Positions 25,614 through 33,482 of a stretch of 64,000 nucleotides of DNA are shown piece after piece. A program made the translations under genes and the position numbers. The first letter of the stretch is position 1; every line of letters starts with the position of its first letter. The DNA comes from Agrobacterium tumefaciens (GTDB lineage: Bacteria > Pseudomonadota > Alphaproteobacteria > Rhizobiales > Rhizobiaceae). The notes below the pieces were generated by a model. It was given only the letters and a program-made list of their open reading frames with translations. It made no database searches and had not been told where the DNA came from. The DNA lies in assembly GCF_009649785.1 (NCBI RefSeq), contig NZ_WJOK01000016.1:62001-126000 (forward strand), written 5' to 3'.

Positions 25614-26633
25614 ATGACCAAGGTCAAAACAGTCAACGTCGGACTTATCGGGGCAGGGCGCATCGGTTCGTTTCATGGTGAGAGTGTCGCAAAAAGGCTT
25701 GTGGACGCGGAGCTGATAGCCGTCGCCGACCCCGCCCCCGGAGCCGCTGCAAAGCTTGCGGAGAGGCTGGGCGCCGACGCTTCTTACGCCGACGTTGCAG
25801 AAATGCTTTCTCACCCCGGTCTGGATGCGGTCATCATTGCGACACCCGCACGCTTTCACACCAATATCCTCGTGCAGGCTGCGGAGGCCGGCAAAGCGAT
25901 ATTCTGCGAGAAGCCAATGGCGCTCACGCTTGAAGATGCGGACCGTGGCATTGCAGCCGCAAAGGCCGCAGGCGTTCCGCTGCAGGTCGGTTTTAATCGT
26001 CGCTGGGACCAGGCATTTGCCGAAGGCCGCGAAGCGATCGATGCCGGAAAGGTCGGCGCAGTTCAACTCATCCGGTCGCTAACGCGTGATCCTGGTCCGT
26101 TCGGCGGCGACCCAGACAGGATTCCTTTGTGGACCATCTTTTATGAAACGTTGATCCACGACTTCGACACCCTGCTTTGGTTGAACCCCGGCGCAAAGCC
26201 TGTCGAAGTGTTTGCAATGGCAGATGCGCTGGTTCGCTCGGACGCACGCAATACAGGCTTCCTCGATACCGCCGTCGTCAATATTCGTTTTGACAACGGC
26301 TCCATCGCGGTTGCGGAAGCAAACTTCTCTGCAATGTACGGCTACGATATTCGCGGCGAAGTATTCGGCTCCGGCGGAATGGTTGCGATGGGCGACGTAC
26401 GACGTTCTAGCATGACGCTGTTCGACGCTACTGGCGTATCCAACGACACATGGCGGCGCGATACGGACCACTTCGTTCAGGCCTATACGGCGCAGCTTGC
26501 TTCCTTTGTCGATGCTGTTCGTAACGGTGTTGTTCAGAATGCACCAACAGGAGCTGATGCTCGCAACGCTCTGGCGATTGCACTTGCTGCGATTGAATCC
26601 GTGTCGAAAAAACAGCCGGTTCCTGTGAGTTGA
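25614..26633 (+). CDS. Gfo/Idh/MocA oxidoreductase, inositol 2-dehydrogenase-like
   Basis: A 339-residue NAD-dependent dehydrogenase. The Rossmann motif is VGLIGAGRIGSFHGESVA, the catalytic lysine is in CEKPMAL, and the catalytic pair in ETLIHDFDTLLW matches the H-D segment of IolG-type inositol dehydrogenases. QVGFNRRWD is also typical of this branch. It follows the isomerase gene by 23 bases. The substrate is presumably a cyclitol or sugar imported by the operon, and inositol itself is only one possibility. A 9-bp hairpin follows the stop. Confidence 0.9.
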   Translation: MTKVKTVNVGLIGAGRIGSFHGESVAKRLVDAELIAVADPAPGAAAKLAERLGADASYADVAEMLSHPGLDAVIIATPARFHTNILVQAAEAGKAIFCEKPMALTLEDADRGIAAAKAAGVPLQVGFNRRWDQAFAEGREAIDAGKVGAVQLIRSLTRDPGPFGGDPDRIPLWTIFYETLIHDFDTLLWLNPGAKPVEVFAMADALVRSDARNTGFLDTAVVNIRFDNGSIAVAEANFSAMYGYDIRGEVFGSGGMVAMGDVRRSSMTLFDATGVSNDTWRRDTDHFVQAYTAQLASFVDAVRNGVVQNAPTGADARNALAIALAAIESVSKKQPVPVS

Positions 26634-26640
26634 AGGCATA

Positions 26641-26671
26641 GATGGCAGGGGCCGATATTGCTCCTGCCATC
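26641..26671 (+). terminator. Hairpin at the end of the sugar operon
   Basis: GATGGCAGG and CCTGCCATC form a perfect 9-bp stem with a 13-base loop, eight bases after the dehydrogenase stop. No U-tract follows (CACATAGG), so it may be a factor-dependent terminator or 3'-end stabiliser. Confidence 0.5.
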
Positions 26672-26732
26672 ACATAGGTATTGGAAAAATCAGCCACTCA
26701 GAAACGCATCGGCGGGGCGAAAGACAATCGTC

Positions 26733-27017
26733 ATGGCAACGAAATCAACAGTTCAGAAGCCCAAAACAGTATATGATTTGAGAAACATGCTTGAGGTCAA
26801 AAGCTTGAGGCTATCGAGCCATCAAGAGAGAGTAGCGCGAACTGCTGTCGCTTGCCCGGAAGTCGTCGCCTTCGGGACAGCAACTTCCCTTGCTGTTTGT
26901 TGTTCCGTCACCCAGTCGACGGTGGTTCGGTTGGCGACCTCTCTTGGGTTTGAGAGTTACCGCGAATTCAGACGCGTTTTCCAGCAGCATGTGAAACTCA
27001 ACGCAACCTACAGATAG
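26733..27017 (+). CDS. RpiR-type HTH-only protein (truncated MurR/RpiR regulator)
   Basis: This 94-residue product matches only the N-terminal helix-turn-helix domain of MurR/RpiR regulators: LRLSSHQERVARTAVACPEVVAFGT, ATSLAVCCSVTQSTVVRLATSLGF, then ESYREFRRVFQQHV. Full-length members have about 280 residues and a C-terminal SIS sugar-phosphate domain, which is absent; an in-frame stop follows at 27015-27017 and no SIS coding is seen after it. It lies directly after the sugar operon hairpin. It could be a relic or a stand-alone DNA-binding protein. The following 250 bases are gene-free. Confidence 0.6.
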   Translation: MATKSTVQKPKTVYDLRNMLEVKSLRLSSHQERVARTAVACPEVVAFGTATSLAVCCSVTQSTVVRLATSLGFESYREFRRVFQQHVKLNATYR

Positions 27018-27271
27018 GGGAATCGGTCCCTGAGTCTCGCCGTACACCTACCGTGAGGGAAAGCTGCTATTGCCAAGTTTGTTAGCTCGTGTCTCGCCGC
27101 TCGGATAGGAGCACACATTCTCACTAATCGACATCGTGCATGTTTGGCGCAGGCGCGAAAAACTGTCGGTTCACCCGGTCGCGGTATCTTCATCATAAAA
27201 TTCCGTTGCGCCGGCGAATTGCCGTGAGACTAGCTTGGGCGGCAAACGCCGGGATAGGCAATGCGTTCCGA

Positions 27272-28168
27272 TCAGTTGAGCACAGTTTCGATGCGATCAT
27301 CCGTTGTGACGTTGACCTGGACTGACATGCCCTCGTAGTCAGCGGCTGTTCCGTCGTAACTTCCCCACAAAGGAACTGCCTGCTTCGGATCCCGCGCCAC
27401 CCCAACACGGATAAGATCACGGTTGCCCACGATACCGTTGGTTGGGTCGAACTCAGCCCAACCGGCGCCCGGCAAATAGATCTGGCACCACGCATGGGTG
27501 GAACCGCCGCCAAGGGTGATTGATCCGTCTCGGTCTGGAACGTAGATATAGCCCGTGACGAACCTGGCCGCGAACCCCAGTGATCGAGCGGCCTCCATCA
27601 TAAGTAGCGCGAAGTCGCGGCAGGTTCCCTTGCGAAGCTGCAGCGTCTCGGTCGGCGCTTGCGTTCCATGCTCTTGTCGTCGGGCATAGATGAAACTTTC
27701 ATGGATGGCGTAGCACAACGTCATCAGCAGGTGCCCGGTTTCAGTGGGTTGCCCGGCTCGCACGAATTGGCGCGCCCATTTACCGACCTGATCATGTGGA
27801 TCAGCGTAATGGCGCTGGATGGTTCGTTCCAGATCCAGCGCTTCGTCTGGATCATATGAAAACGGGTAAGTCAAAGCGTCCTGATCGATTTGCAGATCAA
27901 TTGCGACATAGGGTGTATGGTCAAGGCGAATGACGGTTTCGAAGCGGAGCTCACGTGAGGGTTGAGCAAAGCCGATAACTGCGACGCAGTTTCCGAACAC
28001 ATCATGGATCCAACGAAGATAGTCCGGTTCCGGGTCGATGAGGAGTCGGGAGCTCAGCAGCGTCTGATCGAAACTGTCTCTCGGTCTGAACAAAAGTCTG
28101 TGCTCTCCGAACGCAACCGGCCGTTTATAACGATAGGACGTGACGTGTCGGACGGTAAATATTGTCAT
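27272..28168 (-). CDS. Transglutaminase-like cysteine protease family protein
   Basis: A 298-residue protein with an N-terminal bacterial transglutaminase-associated domain (TVRHVTSYRYKRPVAFGEHRLLFRPRD) and a transglutaminase-like core. The catalytic triad is Cys183 in RKGTCRDFALLMMEAARSLG, His225 in GGSTHAWCQIYLPG and Asp241 in EFDPTNG. No signal peptide is seen, so it is cytosolic. Such proteins are widespread in alphaproteobacteria and often sit beside alpha-E or circularly permuted ATP-grasp genes; no such gene is adjacent here. Substrate unknown. Confidence 0.9.
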   Translation of the reverse strand: MTIFTVRHVTSYRYKRPVAFGEHRLLFRPRDSFDQTLLSSRLLIDPEPDYLRWIHDVFGNCVAVIGFAQPSRELRFETVIRLDHTPYVAIDLQIDQDALTYPFSYDPDEALDLERTIQRHYADPHDQVGKWARQFVRAGQPTETGHLLMTLCYAIHESFIYARRQEHGTQAPTETLQLRKGTCRDFALLMMEAARSLGFAARFVTGYIYVPDRDGSITLGGGSTHAWCQIYLPGAGWAEFDPTNGIVGNRDLIRVGVARDPKQAVPLWGSYDGTAADYEGMSVQVNVTTDDRIETVLN

Positions 28169-28639
28169 CGATCACCGGGGGTACGAGGTCCAGGACGGCT
28201 GGCACCGTATCACTCTAAAGAAGCACATGCATTGTTACATCGTTCCAGCTGGCATGAGATAATCCGCGCGGGCGATGGCCCCCAACCTATTGGTGACAAT
28301 CCGGCTGAGGTTGAAAACCGTGATGCAGCCTATCAAATGTCCCGAAGAAGCCCACGCCTAATCCACCTTGAGCCCGCCCGATGCGTTCGCGACGTTAAGC
28401 TAAAATCACTCTTTGTCCACTTTCAGCCGAAGCGAAAGATAGTTTTAAGTCGAAACTTCCGAAGAGGTCGTGATAACGCAACGGTCTGTCAGGGTAGATT
28501 CCTACTTCCGCGGTGTGGGGGTCAGCGGTTCACCTCTCATCAAGAGCAAAAAATGAACCTGTTACCCGTCTCAACGGCAGCGAATCTCCTAAGTCAAGCG
28601 TACTTTCGCCCGTCTCGAACGCTGAACCGGCGAGCCGCC
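28169..28639. other. Gene-free stretch
   Basis: About 470 bases between the transglutaminase start and the GntR stop. It should contain the transglutaminase promoter. No convincing gene, repeat or element was recognised on either strand. Confidence 0.4.
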
Positions 28640-29308
28640 TTAGCTCGACTGGGCGGCCGTGCTGAGCTTGCGACTTCCTTCAAGCAAATGACGCTGCAAA
28701 ATTGCACTTGCAGCGTCGATATTCCGATCTCTGCAAGCCTTTAGCAGAGCACGGTGCTCCTCCTGCGATTGCTGCTCATAGTCCAAGCTGGATAGCAATA
28801 CACGTACGTAGCGGTCGGCTGCATCATGGTGGGTAGCGATAAGGCCGATGAGCCGCTCATTTTGGCAGGCGCCGTAAAGTGTCATGTGGAACTGCTTATT
28901 CAGCGTCCCCCAACGTCCCACATCCTTCTCAGCGTCGATCTGGGCGAGAAATGTTGCCGCCCTGTCCAAATCGGCTGTCGTCAGCCCTACATATGATAGG
29001 CGCAAGGCTTCCGTCTCCAGTAGCGAGCGAATGGAATAGATCTCCGCAATCTCCTTGGCATCTATTCTTGCCACGAAGGCCCCCTTTGTCGGGTGAATGG
29101 TTACGAGGCCCTCGCTTTCCAGAAGCCTCAAGGCATCACGCACAGGCATGCGGCTGAACCCAAATCGTGCGGCCAGCTCGTCTTGTCGGAGCGCGACGCC
29201 ACTGCGAAGCTCTCCACCGGAAATCGCTTCCCTCAGAACCCTTGCGATACGATCCGCCACGGTCTCCGGCCGGATGGTTTCAACATTTATTGCGACGAAA
29301 TCGTTCAT
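28640..29308 (-). CDS. GntR-family regulator (FadR/FCD subfamily)
   Basis: A 222-residue regulator. The winged helix is VADRIARVLREAISGGELRSG, then LAARFGFSRMPVRDALRLLESEGLV; the C-terminal all-helical FCD domain has the metal or ligand-binding Asp/His set in RSLLETEALRL, NKQFHMTLYGAC and SQEEHRALLKAC. ATG 29308 is chosen for its GGAG. It is divergent from a C39-like peptidase/Ddl operon, and a palindrome CTCGTATACGAG lies in front of that operon, so it very likely controls both. Confidence 0.9.
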   Translation of the reverse strand: MNDFVAINVETIRPETVADRIARVLREAISGGELRSGVALRQDELAARFGFSRMPVRDALRLLESEGLVTIHPTKGAFVARIDAKEIAEIYSIRSLLETEALRLSYVGLTTADLDRAATFLAQIDAEKDVGRWGTLNKQFHMTLYGACQNERLIGLIATHHDAADRYVRVLLSSLDYEQQSQEEHRALLKACRDRNIDAASAILQRHLLEGSRKLSTAAQSS

Positions 29309-29355
29309 GGCCAACCTTCTCCGAGACAGCAATCATCTTGATCATGCCAAGCAAC

Positions 29356-29372
29356 CTCGTATACGAGTATAC
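29356..29372. promoter_or_regulatory. Putative GntR/FCD operator
   Basis: CTCGTATACGAG (29356-29367) is a perfect 12-bp palindrome containing a T-N-G-T...A-C-N-A core like FadR-subfamily sites. A second GTATAC follows at 29367-29372, eight bases after the first. It lies between the divergent gntR-type gene and the peptidase gene. Its position supports ATG 29392, not ATG 29344, as the peptidase start. Confidence 0.6.
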
Positions 29373-29391
29373 CGCTCAGGAGATTTTTGCC

Positions 29392-30012
29392 ATGCCCTTA
29401 TCAACAGGCGTCGTTCCTTATTTCAGTCAGTGGGAAACACCGGAGATGACATTGCCCGTGCTTGCCGAAGGATCTGCGGCGCTGCTGCGCGATCCGCTCT
29501 GGCGGCAATCGGGTGCCGAGACGATCGAGGAATACGCGCGCTGGGCGGTCAATGTCTGCGGCATGGCCTGCCTGAAGATGATCCTGGCAGCGCGCGGCGA
29601 CCTGCTTCCGACGCTTGCTCTCGCCCGTGCCTGCACCGCCTATGGCGGCTATGTCGTCAACGAGCTGGATGCTTCGATCAAGGGACTGATCTATGCGCCC
29701 TTCGTGACCTATGTGGGCGAGCGCTTCGGGCTCTCGGCAGAAACGATGACGGGTGTCGCAACAGAGAGCATCCCCGGTCTGCTCGCTGAGCGCCCGTTCT
29801 TCATCGCCTCGGTCAATAGCGGCATACGCTGGCCGGAACGCATGCCGCCCTCAAAAGGCGGGCATCTCATTCTGGTGACGGCAGCCTCGGCTGATACGGT
29901 CCGTTTCCACAATCCATCCGGTCATGATGCTGCGAGCCAGGCGGATGTGCTGCTACCGCTTGCCATATTCGACCGCTTCTTTGCCAATCGCGGCATCTCG
30001 ATCGGCTTCTGA
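29392..30012 (+). CDS. C39-like (papain-fold) cysteine peptidase family protein
   Basis: A 206-residue protein resembling the peptidase C39-like family 2. The catalytic Cys is in NVCGMACLKMILAA, the His in KGGHLILVT and the third residue in RFHNPSG. ATG 29392 is preferred because AGGAG lies nine bases upstream and the operator palindrome lies outside the gene; ATG 29344 would add 16 residues without a ribosome binding site. No signal peptide or ABC domain is present, unlike bacteriocin-processing C39 transporters. It lies 45 bases before a D-Ala-D-Ala ligase gene on the same strand, suggesting work on a peptide or peptidoglycan fragment, but this is inference. Confidence 0.78.
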   Translation: MPLSTGVVPYFSQWETPEMTLPVLAEGSAALLRDPLWRQSGAETIEEYARWAVNVCGMACLKMILAARGDLLPTLALARACTAYGGYVVNELDASIKGLIYAPFVTYVGERFGLSAETMTGVATESIPGLLAERPFFIASVNSGIRWPERMPPSKGGHLILVTAASADTVRFHNPSGHDAASQADVLLPLAIFDRFFANRGISIGF

Positions 30013-30057
30013 CATCTATTTAGACTATTTAGACACGAGATTATTTTGGGGGTTTTC

Positions 30058-31125
30058 ATGACATCTTCCCGCGGCAAGCTGCGCATCGCCGTTCTCTTCG
30101 GCGGCCGCTCGGCCGAACACGACGTCTCCGTCATGTCGGCGACGAATGTCGTGGGGGCACTGGAGCCCTCGAAATACGAGGCGGTGCCGATCTTCGTGAC
30201 GCGGGAAGGCGAGTGGCTGCTCAGCCATTTCGAAAATGGCGTGCTCGCCAGGCCGGCAAACGGCACCGAAATCGCATTGGTGCCCGGCGGGCGTGGGCGG
30301 ATGATCGCCATCGACGGCGGCAGGATGAGCGATGCCGGGAAGATCGATATTCTGTTCCCGGTTCTGCATGGTATTTTCGGCGAGGATGGTTCCGTGCAGG
30401 GACTGGCGGAGGTGGCCCGCGTGCCACTGGTTGGCTGCGGCATCCTGGGTTCAGCGACAGCGCTTGACAAGGATATCGCCAAGCAGCTGCTGCGGGCGGC
30501 GGGGTTACCGGTGGCGCGTGCTGTTACCGTGCATGCGGATCGGGTGCCGTCCTTCGACACGCTTGAGATCGCGTTGGGTTTGCCGCTGTTCGTTAAGCCG
30601 GCGCGTCAGGGGTCTTCGGTCGGCGTGCGCAAGGTTTCCGGCAACCAGGAATTTGCGCCGGCGCTCGCGGAGGGCTTCAAGCATGACCGCAAGCTGCTTG
30701 CCGAGGAATTCATCCGCGGCCGCGAGATCGAGTGCAGCGTGCTCGAGGACGCCAAGGGTGGCCTGTTCGTCTCTCGCCCGGGTGAGATCATCCCGGCCGA
30801 AAGCCATGGCTTCTATAGCTACGATGCGAAATATATCGACGACGATGGCGCGGCGCTGACGGTTCCGGCAGAGCTTCCGCCAGAGGTTGAGACGAAGATC
30901 CGCGAGACGGCAGCACTCGCCTTCCGGGCGCTCGGTTGCGACGGTATGGCGCGTGTCGATTTCTTCCTGACCGAGGACATGGCTTTTTTGGTCAACGAGG
31001 TGAACACCATTCCGGGGTTCACCGATATCAGCATGTATGCGAAGGCGATGGCGGCAAGCGGCGTCAGCTATCCTGAGGTAATCGACCGGCTCGTTGAACA
31101 CGGTTTTGCGCGCGCCGGCCTCTGA
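30058..31125 (+). CDS. ddl: D-alanine--D-alanine ligase, accessory copy
   Basis: A 355-residue ATP-grasp ligase that joins two D-alanines for peptidoglycan precursors. The catalytic glutamate is in FGGRSAEHDVSVMSA (E20), the phosphate loop has RQGSSVGVRKVSG, and the omega-loop FYSYDAKY keeps the tyrosine typical of D-Ala-D-Ala, not D-Ala-D-Lac, ligases. Metal ligands lie in DFFLTEDMAFLVNEVNTIPGFT. The housekeeping ddl of rhizobia normally lies in the dcw cluster, so this is probably a second copy under GntR control. The start at ATG 30058 has only a GGGGG-like site. Confidence 0.92.
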   Translation: MTSSRGKLRIAVLFGGRSAEHDVSVMSATNVVGALEPSKYEAVPIFVTREGEWLLSHFENGVLARPANGTEIALVPGGRGRMIAIDGGRMSDAGKIDILFPVLHGIFGEDGSVQGLAEVARVPLVGCGILGSATALDKDIAKQLLRAAGLPVARAVTVHADRVPSFDTLEIALGLPLFVKPARQGSSVGVRKVSGNQEFAPALAEGFKHDRKLLAEEFIRGREIECSVLEDAKGGLFVSRPGEIIPAESHGFYSYDAKYIDDDGAALTVPAELPPEVETKIRETAALAFRALGCDGMARVDFFLTEDMAFLVNEVNTIPGFTDISMYAKAMAASGVSYPEVIDRLVEHGFARAGL

Positions 31126-31138
31126 GCCGCAAAATGCC

Positions 31139-31171
31139 TCTTCCCGGTGTAGTAGACATGCACCGGGAAGA
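31139..31171 (+). terminator. Hairpin after ddl
   Basis: TCTTCCCGGTG and CACCGGGAAGA form an 11-bp stem with a loop of about 11 bases just after the ddl stop. No U-run follows on the plus strand (AAAA instead), so termination efficiency is uncertain. Confidence 0.5.
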
Positions 31172-31313
31172 AAAACGCCGCAGCTTCGTCTGCTCTTGTG
31201 ACAAGAACTGGAATAAGCCGGATTAATGCCGTTGCATGCCTGCGTCTGCTGTGTTTCTTGCGTTTTTGGCGGGTATGTATTACATAACTTATTGAAAATT
31301 GGTGGTGATAACG

Positions 31314-31577
31314 ATGTCTAGCGTTGCGATTAAGGTACTGTCGACGGTGAACGCCCCTTACGGGACGAACCTTTCGGCTGAGCAACTCGCTTCGAAGATT
31401 TCGGATTTTGCGAGCGTTGAGAATTTCGATGCTTCGGCATTCTCATTCTATTCCGAAGTGAAAGCCGAGCTCCAGCACCAGTTTCTGGATGAGATGGAAA
31501 TCGACCACGGTACAGCATCCGAGATTGCCCAGAAATTCTCGCAGCTAGCTGGATATCCCCTCGCCCTGGCCGCCTGA
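31314..31577 (+). CDS. Small protein upstream of AbiEii-like gene, possible antitoxin
   Basis: An 87-residue, largely helical and acidic protein (VLSTVNAPYGTNLSAEQLA, NFDASAFSFYSEVKAELQ, HGTASEIAQKFSQLAGYPLA). It ends 11 bases before an AbiEii-type nucleotidyltransferase gene, so the two form an operon. It has no recognisable winged helix and is far shorter than canonical AbiEi antitoxins (about 200 residues or more). I do not recognise the family; an antitoxin or accessory role is inferred from position only. Confidence 0.65.
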   Translation: MSSVAIKVLSTVNAPYGTNLSAEQLASKISDFASVENFDASAFSFYSEVKAELQHQFLDEMEIDHGTASEIAQKFSQLAGYPLALAA

Positions 31578-31588
31578 GGGTTGTCCTG

Positions 31589-32287
31589 ATGAGCCAATGG
31601 GAAAGCCTTTTCGACCAGGCTGCGTCAATTATCAATCAGGCGAACTCTTCTTTTAAACTCCTCGATAGCTGGACTTTCGGGGGTGGCACCGCCCTTATGC
31701 TCCAGATAAACCATCGTGAAAGCTTCGATATCGACATTTTCGTCGATGATCCGCAGGTCCTCCCATATCTGAACCCGACAACACAGGGCTATACCCTGCA
31801 GGTGAACCCAGATGAATATGTTTCGGACGGGACGCATGCGTTGAAAATCGTGTTCGCGGGCATCGGTGAAATTGACTTCATTTGTGCTCCAAGTCTGACC
31901 AACGATCCAACATCCCGCGTCGCAGTACGTGGAATCCAAGTTGACCTTGAGACCCCGGGCGAAATCATCGCGAAGAAGGTTCACTATCGAGGATCCTCTC
32001 TTCAGCCACGTGACATGTTCGATATCGCGTGCATCGCCAAGGCATGCGGCGATGGATACGTTCTCGAAGCTCTCTTGCCATTCAAAAACAGGGCCGCCGC
32101 TGCATTGGCCGTCGCCGAGAGAATGGATGCAGGCCTCGCTAGCACAGTTATGGGGAAGCTTCAGTATAGAGAAGGATATGCGGATATTTCGAAAACTGCT
32201 CAAGCGACGACAATCTCGCTTTTGAAAGCGGTGTGCGATCACAAGCCAGCGGTATCCGCAGCGCCTTCCTCTACGTCTCCGCGCTGA
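31589..32287 (+). CDS. AbiEii/AbiGii-type nucleotidyltransferase (putative toxin)
   Basis: A 232-residue protein of the DUF1814/AbiEii family, the nucleotidyltransferase toxin part of type IV toxin-antitoxin or abortive-infection systems. The signature GGGTAL (residues 31-36) and the metal-binding D47-x-D49 in HRESFDIDIFVDDP are clear. A third acidic strand (GEIDFICAP) and the helix GEIIAKKVHYRGSSLQPRDMFDIACIAKA follow. It is co-transcribed with the small gene at 31314-31577. A 129-bp copy of its catalytic core occurs at 56487-56615. Toxic activity is a family inference. Confidence 0.85.
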   Translation: MSQWESLFDQAASIINQANSSFKLLDSWTFGGGTALMLQINHRESFDIDIFVDDPQVLPYLNPTTQGYTLQVNPDEYVSDGTHALKIVFAGIGEIDFICAPSLTNDPTSRVAVRGIQVDLETPGEIIAKKVHYRGSSLQPRDMFDIACIAKACGDGYVLEALLPFKNRAAAALAVAERMDAGLASTVMGKLQYREGYADISKTAQATTISLLKAVCDHKPAVSAAPSSTSPR

Positions 32288-32429
32288 TTTCTCCGCAACT
32301 TGGCGACCTTAGCTATACCGCCGTTCGGTCGATCATTCTTTCGGTGCGCATCATTCCGATTAGCCAGCAAAACCAAGTTAGGGCGGCGCCTGCGAGTGTG
32401 AATGAATTGCGTCGCAAAATGCTTAGCCA

Positions 32430-32470
32430 ATCCACGACGCGTGGACGACGGTTCGAATCCGTTCAAGAGC
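32430..32470 (+). other. tRNA-like 3' fragment (tentative)
   Basis: TCCACG-ACG-CGTGGA is a short hairpin followed directly by GACGG-TTCGAAT-CCGTT, which folds as a normal tRNA T-arm. No matching acceptor strand, D-arm or anticodon arm is visible upstream and no CCA end is seen, so at most this is a decayed tRNA end or attachment-site remnant. Confidence 0.3.
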
Positions 32471-32502
32471 CACAATATTGCTGGGCGTCCTGCGTTGCTG
32501 GG

Positions 32503-32886
32503 CTAACGAGAGGCTTGCGCGTGCGTGTAAAGTGCCACACCAACTTTTTGTGCTGCGGCCGCTAGGCGCTTATCTCTTGTCCACAAGCTTGATCGCCGGT
32601 CGAGCAACGTTGAAGTAAGTAAATGCGCATCTGTGTAACCAATCCCCATGCTGAATATCGAATGACGATCAATGATCGTCATTACTTCTGCATGGGTCGC
32701 GATTAGCGCCTCGCGTTGAGCTGCTAGGAATTCTAAAACTGCAGCCCTCTCTCTTAAGCTGCCGAGCGCCAATTCGCCCACAACGAATGGGTGGCAGAGC
32801 AACTGGTCATCATTGATGATTTTTCGTAGTTCTGAGTCATCGTATCGAAAATGATTTATCCAGATCGAGGTGTCTACCAGGATCAC
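32503..32886 (-). CDS. vapC: VapC-type PIN-domain ribonuclease toxin
   Basis: A 127-residue PIN-domain protein. The acidic metal site is visible as D5 in ILVDTSIWINHF, E in VVGELALGS, D in IGYTDAHLL and D in LWTRDKRL. VapC proteins are Mg-dependent RNases, often cutting tRNA or the ribosomal sarcin-ricin loop. The start overlaps the stop of vapB (ATGA-type overlap), the usual VapBC arrangement with antitoxin first. It is convergent with the AbiEii-like gene. Confidence 0.92.
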   Translation of the reverse strand: MILVDTSIWINHFRYDDSELRKIINDDQLLCHPFVVGELALGSLRERAAVLEFLAAQREALIATHAEVMTIIDRHSIFSMGIGYTDAHLLTSTLLDRRSSLWTRDKRLAAAAQKVGVALYTHAQASR

Positions 32887-33083
32887 TTTGCCACGTCGCT
32901 CCGTCGGCGAGGCGACGCTTCAGCCTCAGGCATAGAGCCGCCAAGCGCGATCAGCCGTTTGCCGGATTCCACACGCACGAGTGTCTCCAGCGCTTGCCGC
33001 ACGAGAGCTGCTGTTTCCTTGGTGCCCGTGAGGGACTTGGCCCGTTCCATAAGATTGTCGTCGATATTTATGGTTGATCGCAT
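32883..33083 (-). CDS. vapB: VapB-type antitoxin
   Basis: A 66-residue antitoxin. The N-terminal MRSTINIDDNLMERAKSLTG has the ribbon-helix-helix pattern, with a second helix in TAALVRQALETLVRVESGKR; the C-terminal tail GGSMPEAEASPRRRSDVAK should thread into VapC. ATG 33083 is chosen over an upstream codon because it gives the canonical RHH start. It overlaps vapC and should autoregulate the pair. Confidence 0.9.
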   Translation of the reverse strand: MRSTINIDDNLMERAKSLTGTKETAALVRQALETLVRVESGKRLIALGGSMPEAEASPRRRSDVAK

Positions 33084-33482
33084 GTTCCAGCCCCCGTAGA
33101 TGAGTAGCTCATATAGCACCATTTGGTGCGAAAATCCACGACTCATCGCGTGCGGCTAACATCTTCATGTTTCACGGATGGTTGATTCGTATCCGTTCAA
33201 GGCGTGGGTATTGGTGTTTTGGGGACATGCACTTAGAAGTAACGCGCATCCTCTCAATAGCTTCAACGCCGAAAATCCAAATGATTGATACAAAGGGGGG
33301 CTGTCGATCCCGGATCCCAGCGCTACCGTCGCCTCTCTGATCGGCTGGGTGAGGTCGAGCCCTTTTTCGACCTTGTTCCTGAGCGGGACGACGCAAGATC
33401 CATCGTCCGTAGTAGGCCCATTGTAGTCACCGCACGTGCTGCAAGGGCCGACCAGTGTTGAGAAATTCGACTACTCGGAAAA
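33084..33482. other. Gene-free stretch upstream of vapB
   Basis: It should contain the vapBC promoter. ACGGAT and ATCCGT form a 6-bp inverted repeat near 33175-33197, next to TTCAAGGCG, part of the recurring T-arm-like pattern. A minus-strand frame reads VVPLRNKVEKGLDLTQPI, possibly gene debris. No gene is supported. Confidence 0.35.

Noticed and set aside
27962-28744. 260-residue plus-strand open frame
   Set aside because: It is antisense to the transglutaminase and GntR genes at both ends, has no coding-like composition and no known motif.
32430-32470. A complete tRNA gene
   Set aside because: Only a T-arm and a short preceding hairpin are present; no acceptor, D-arm, anticodon arm or CCA end can be found.
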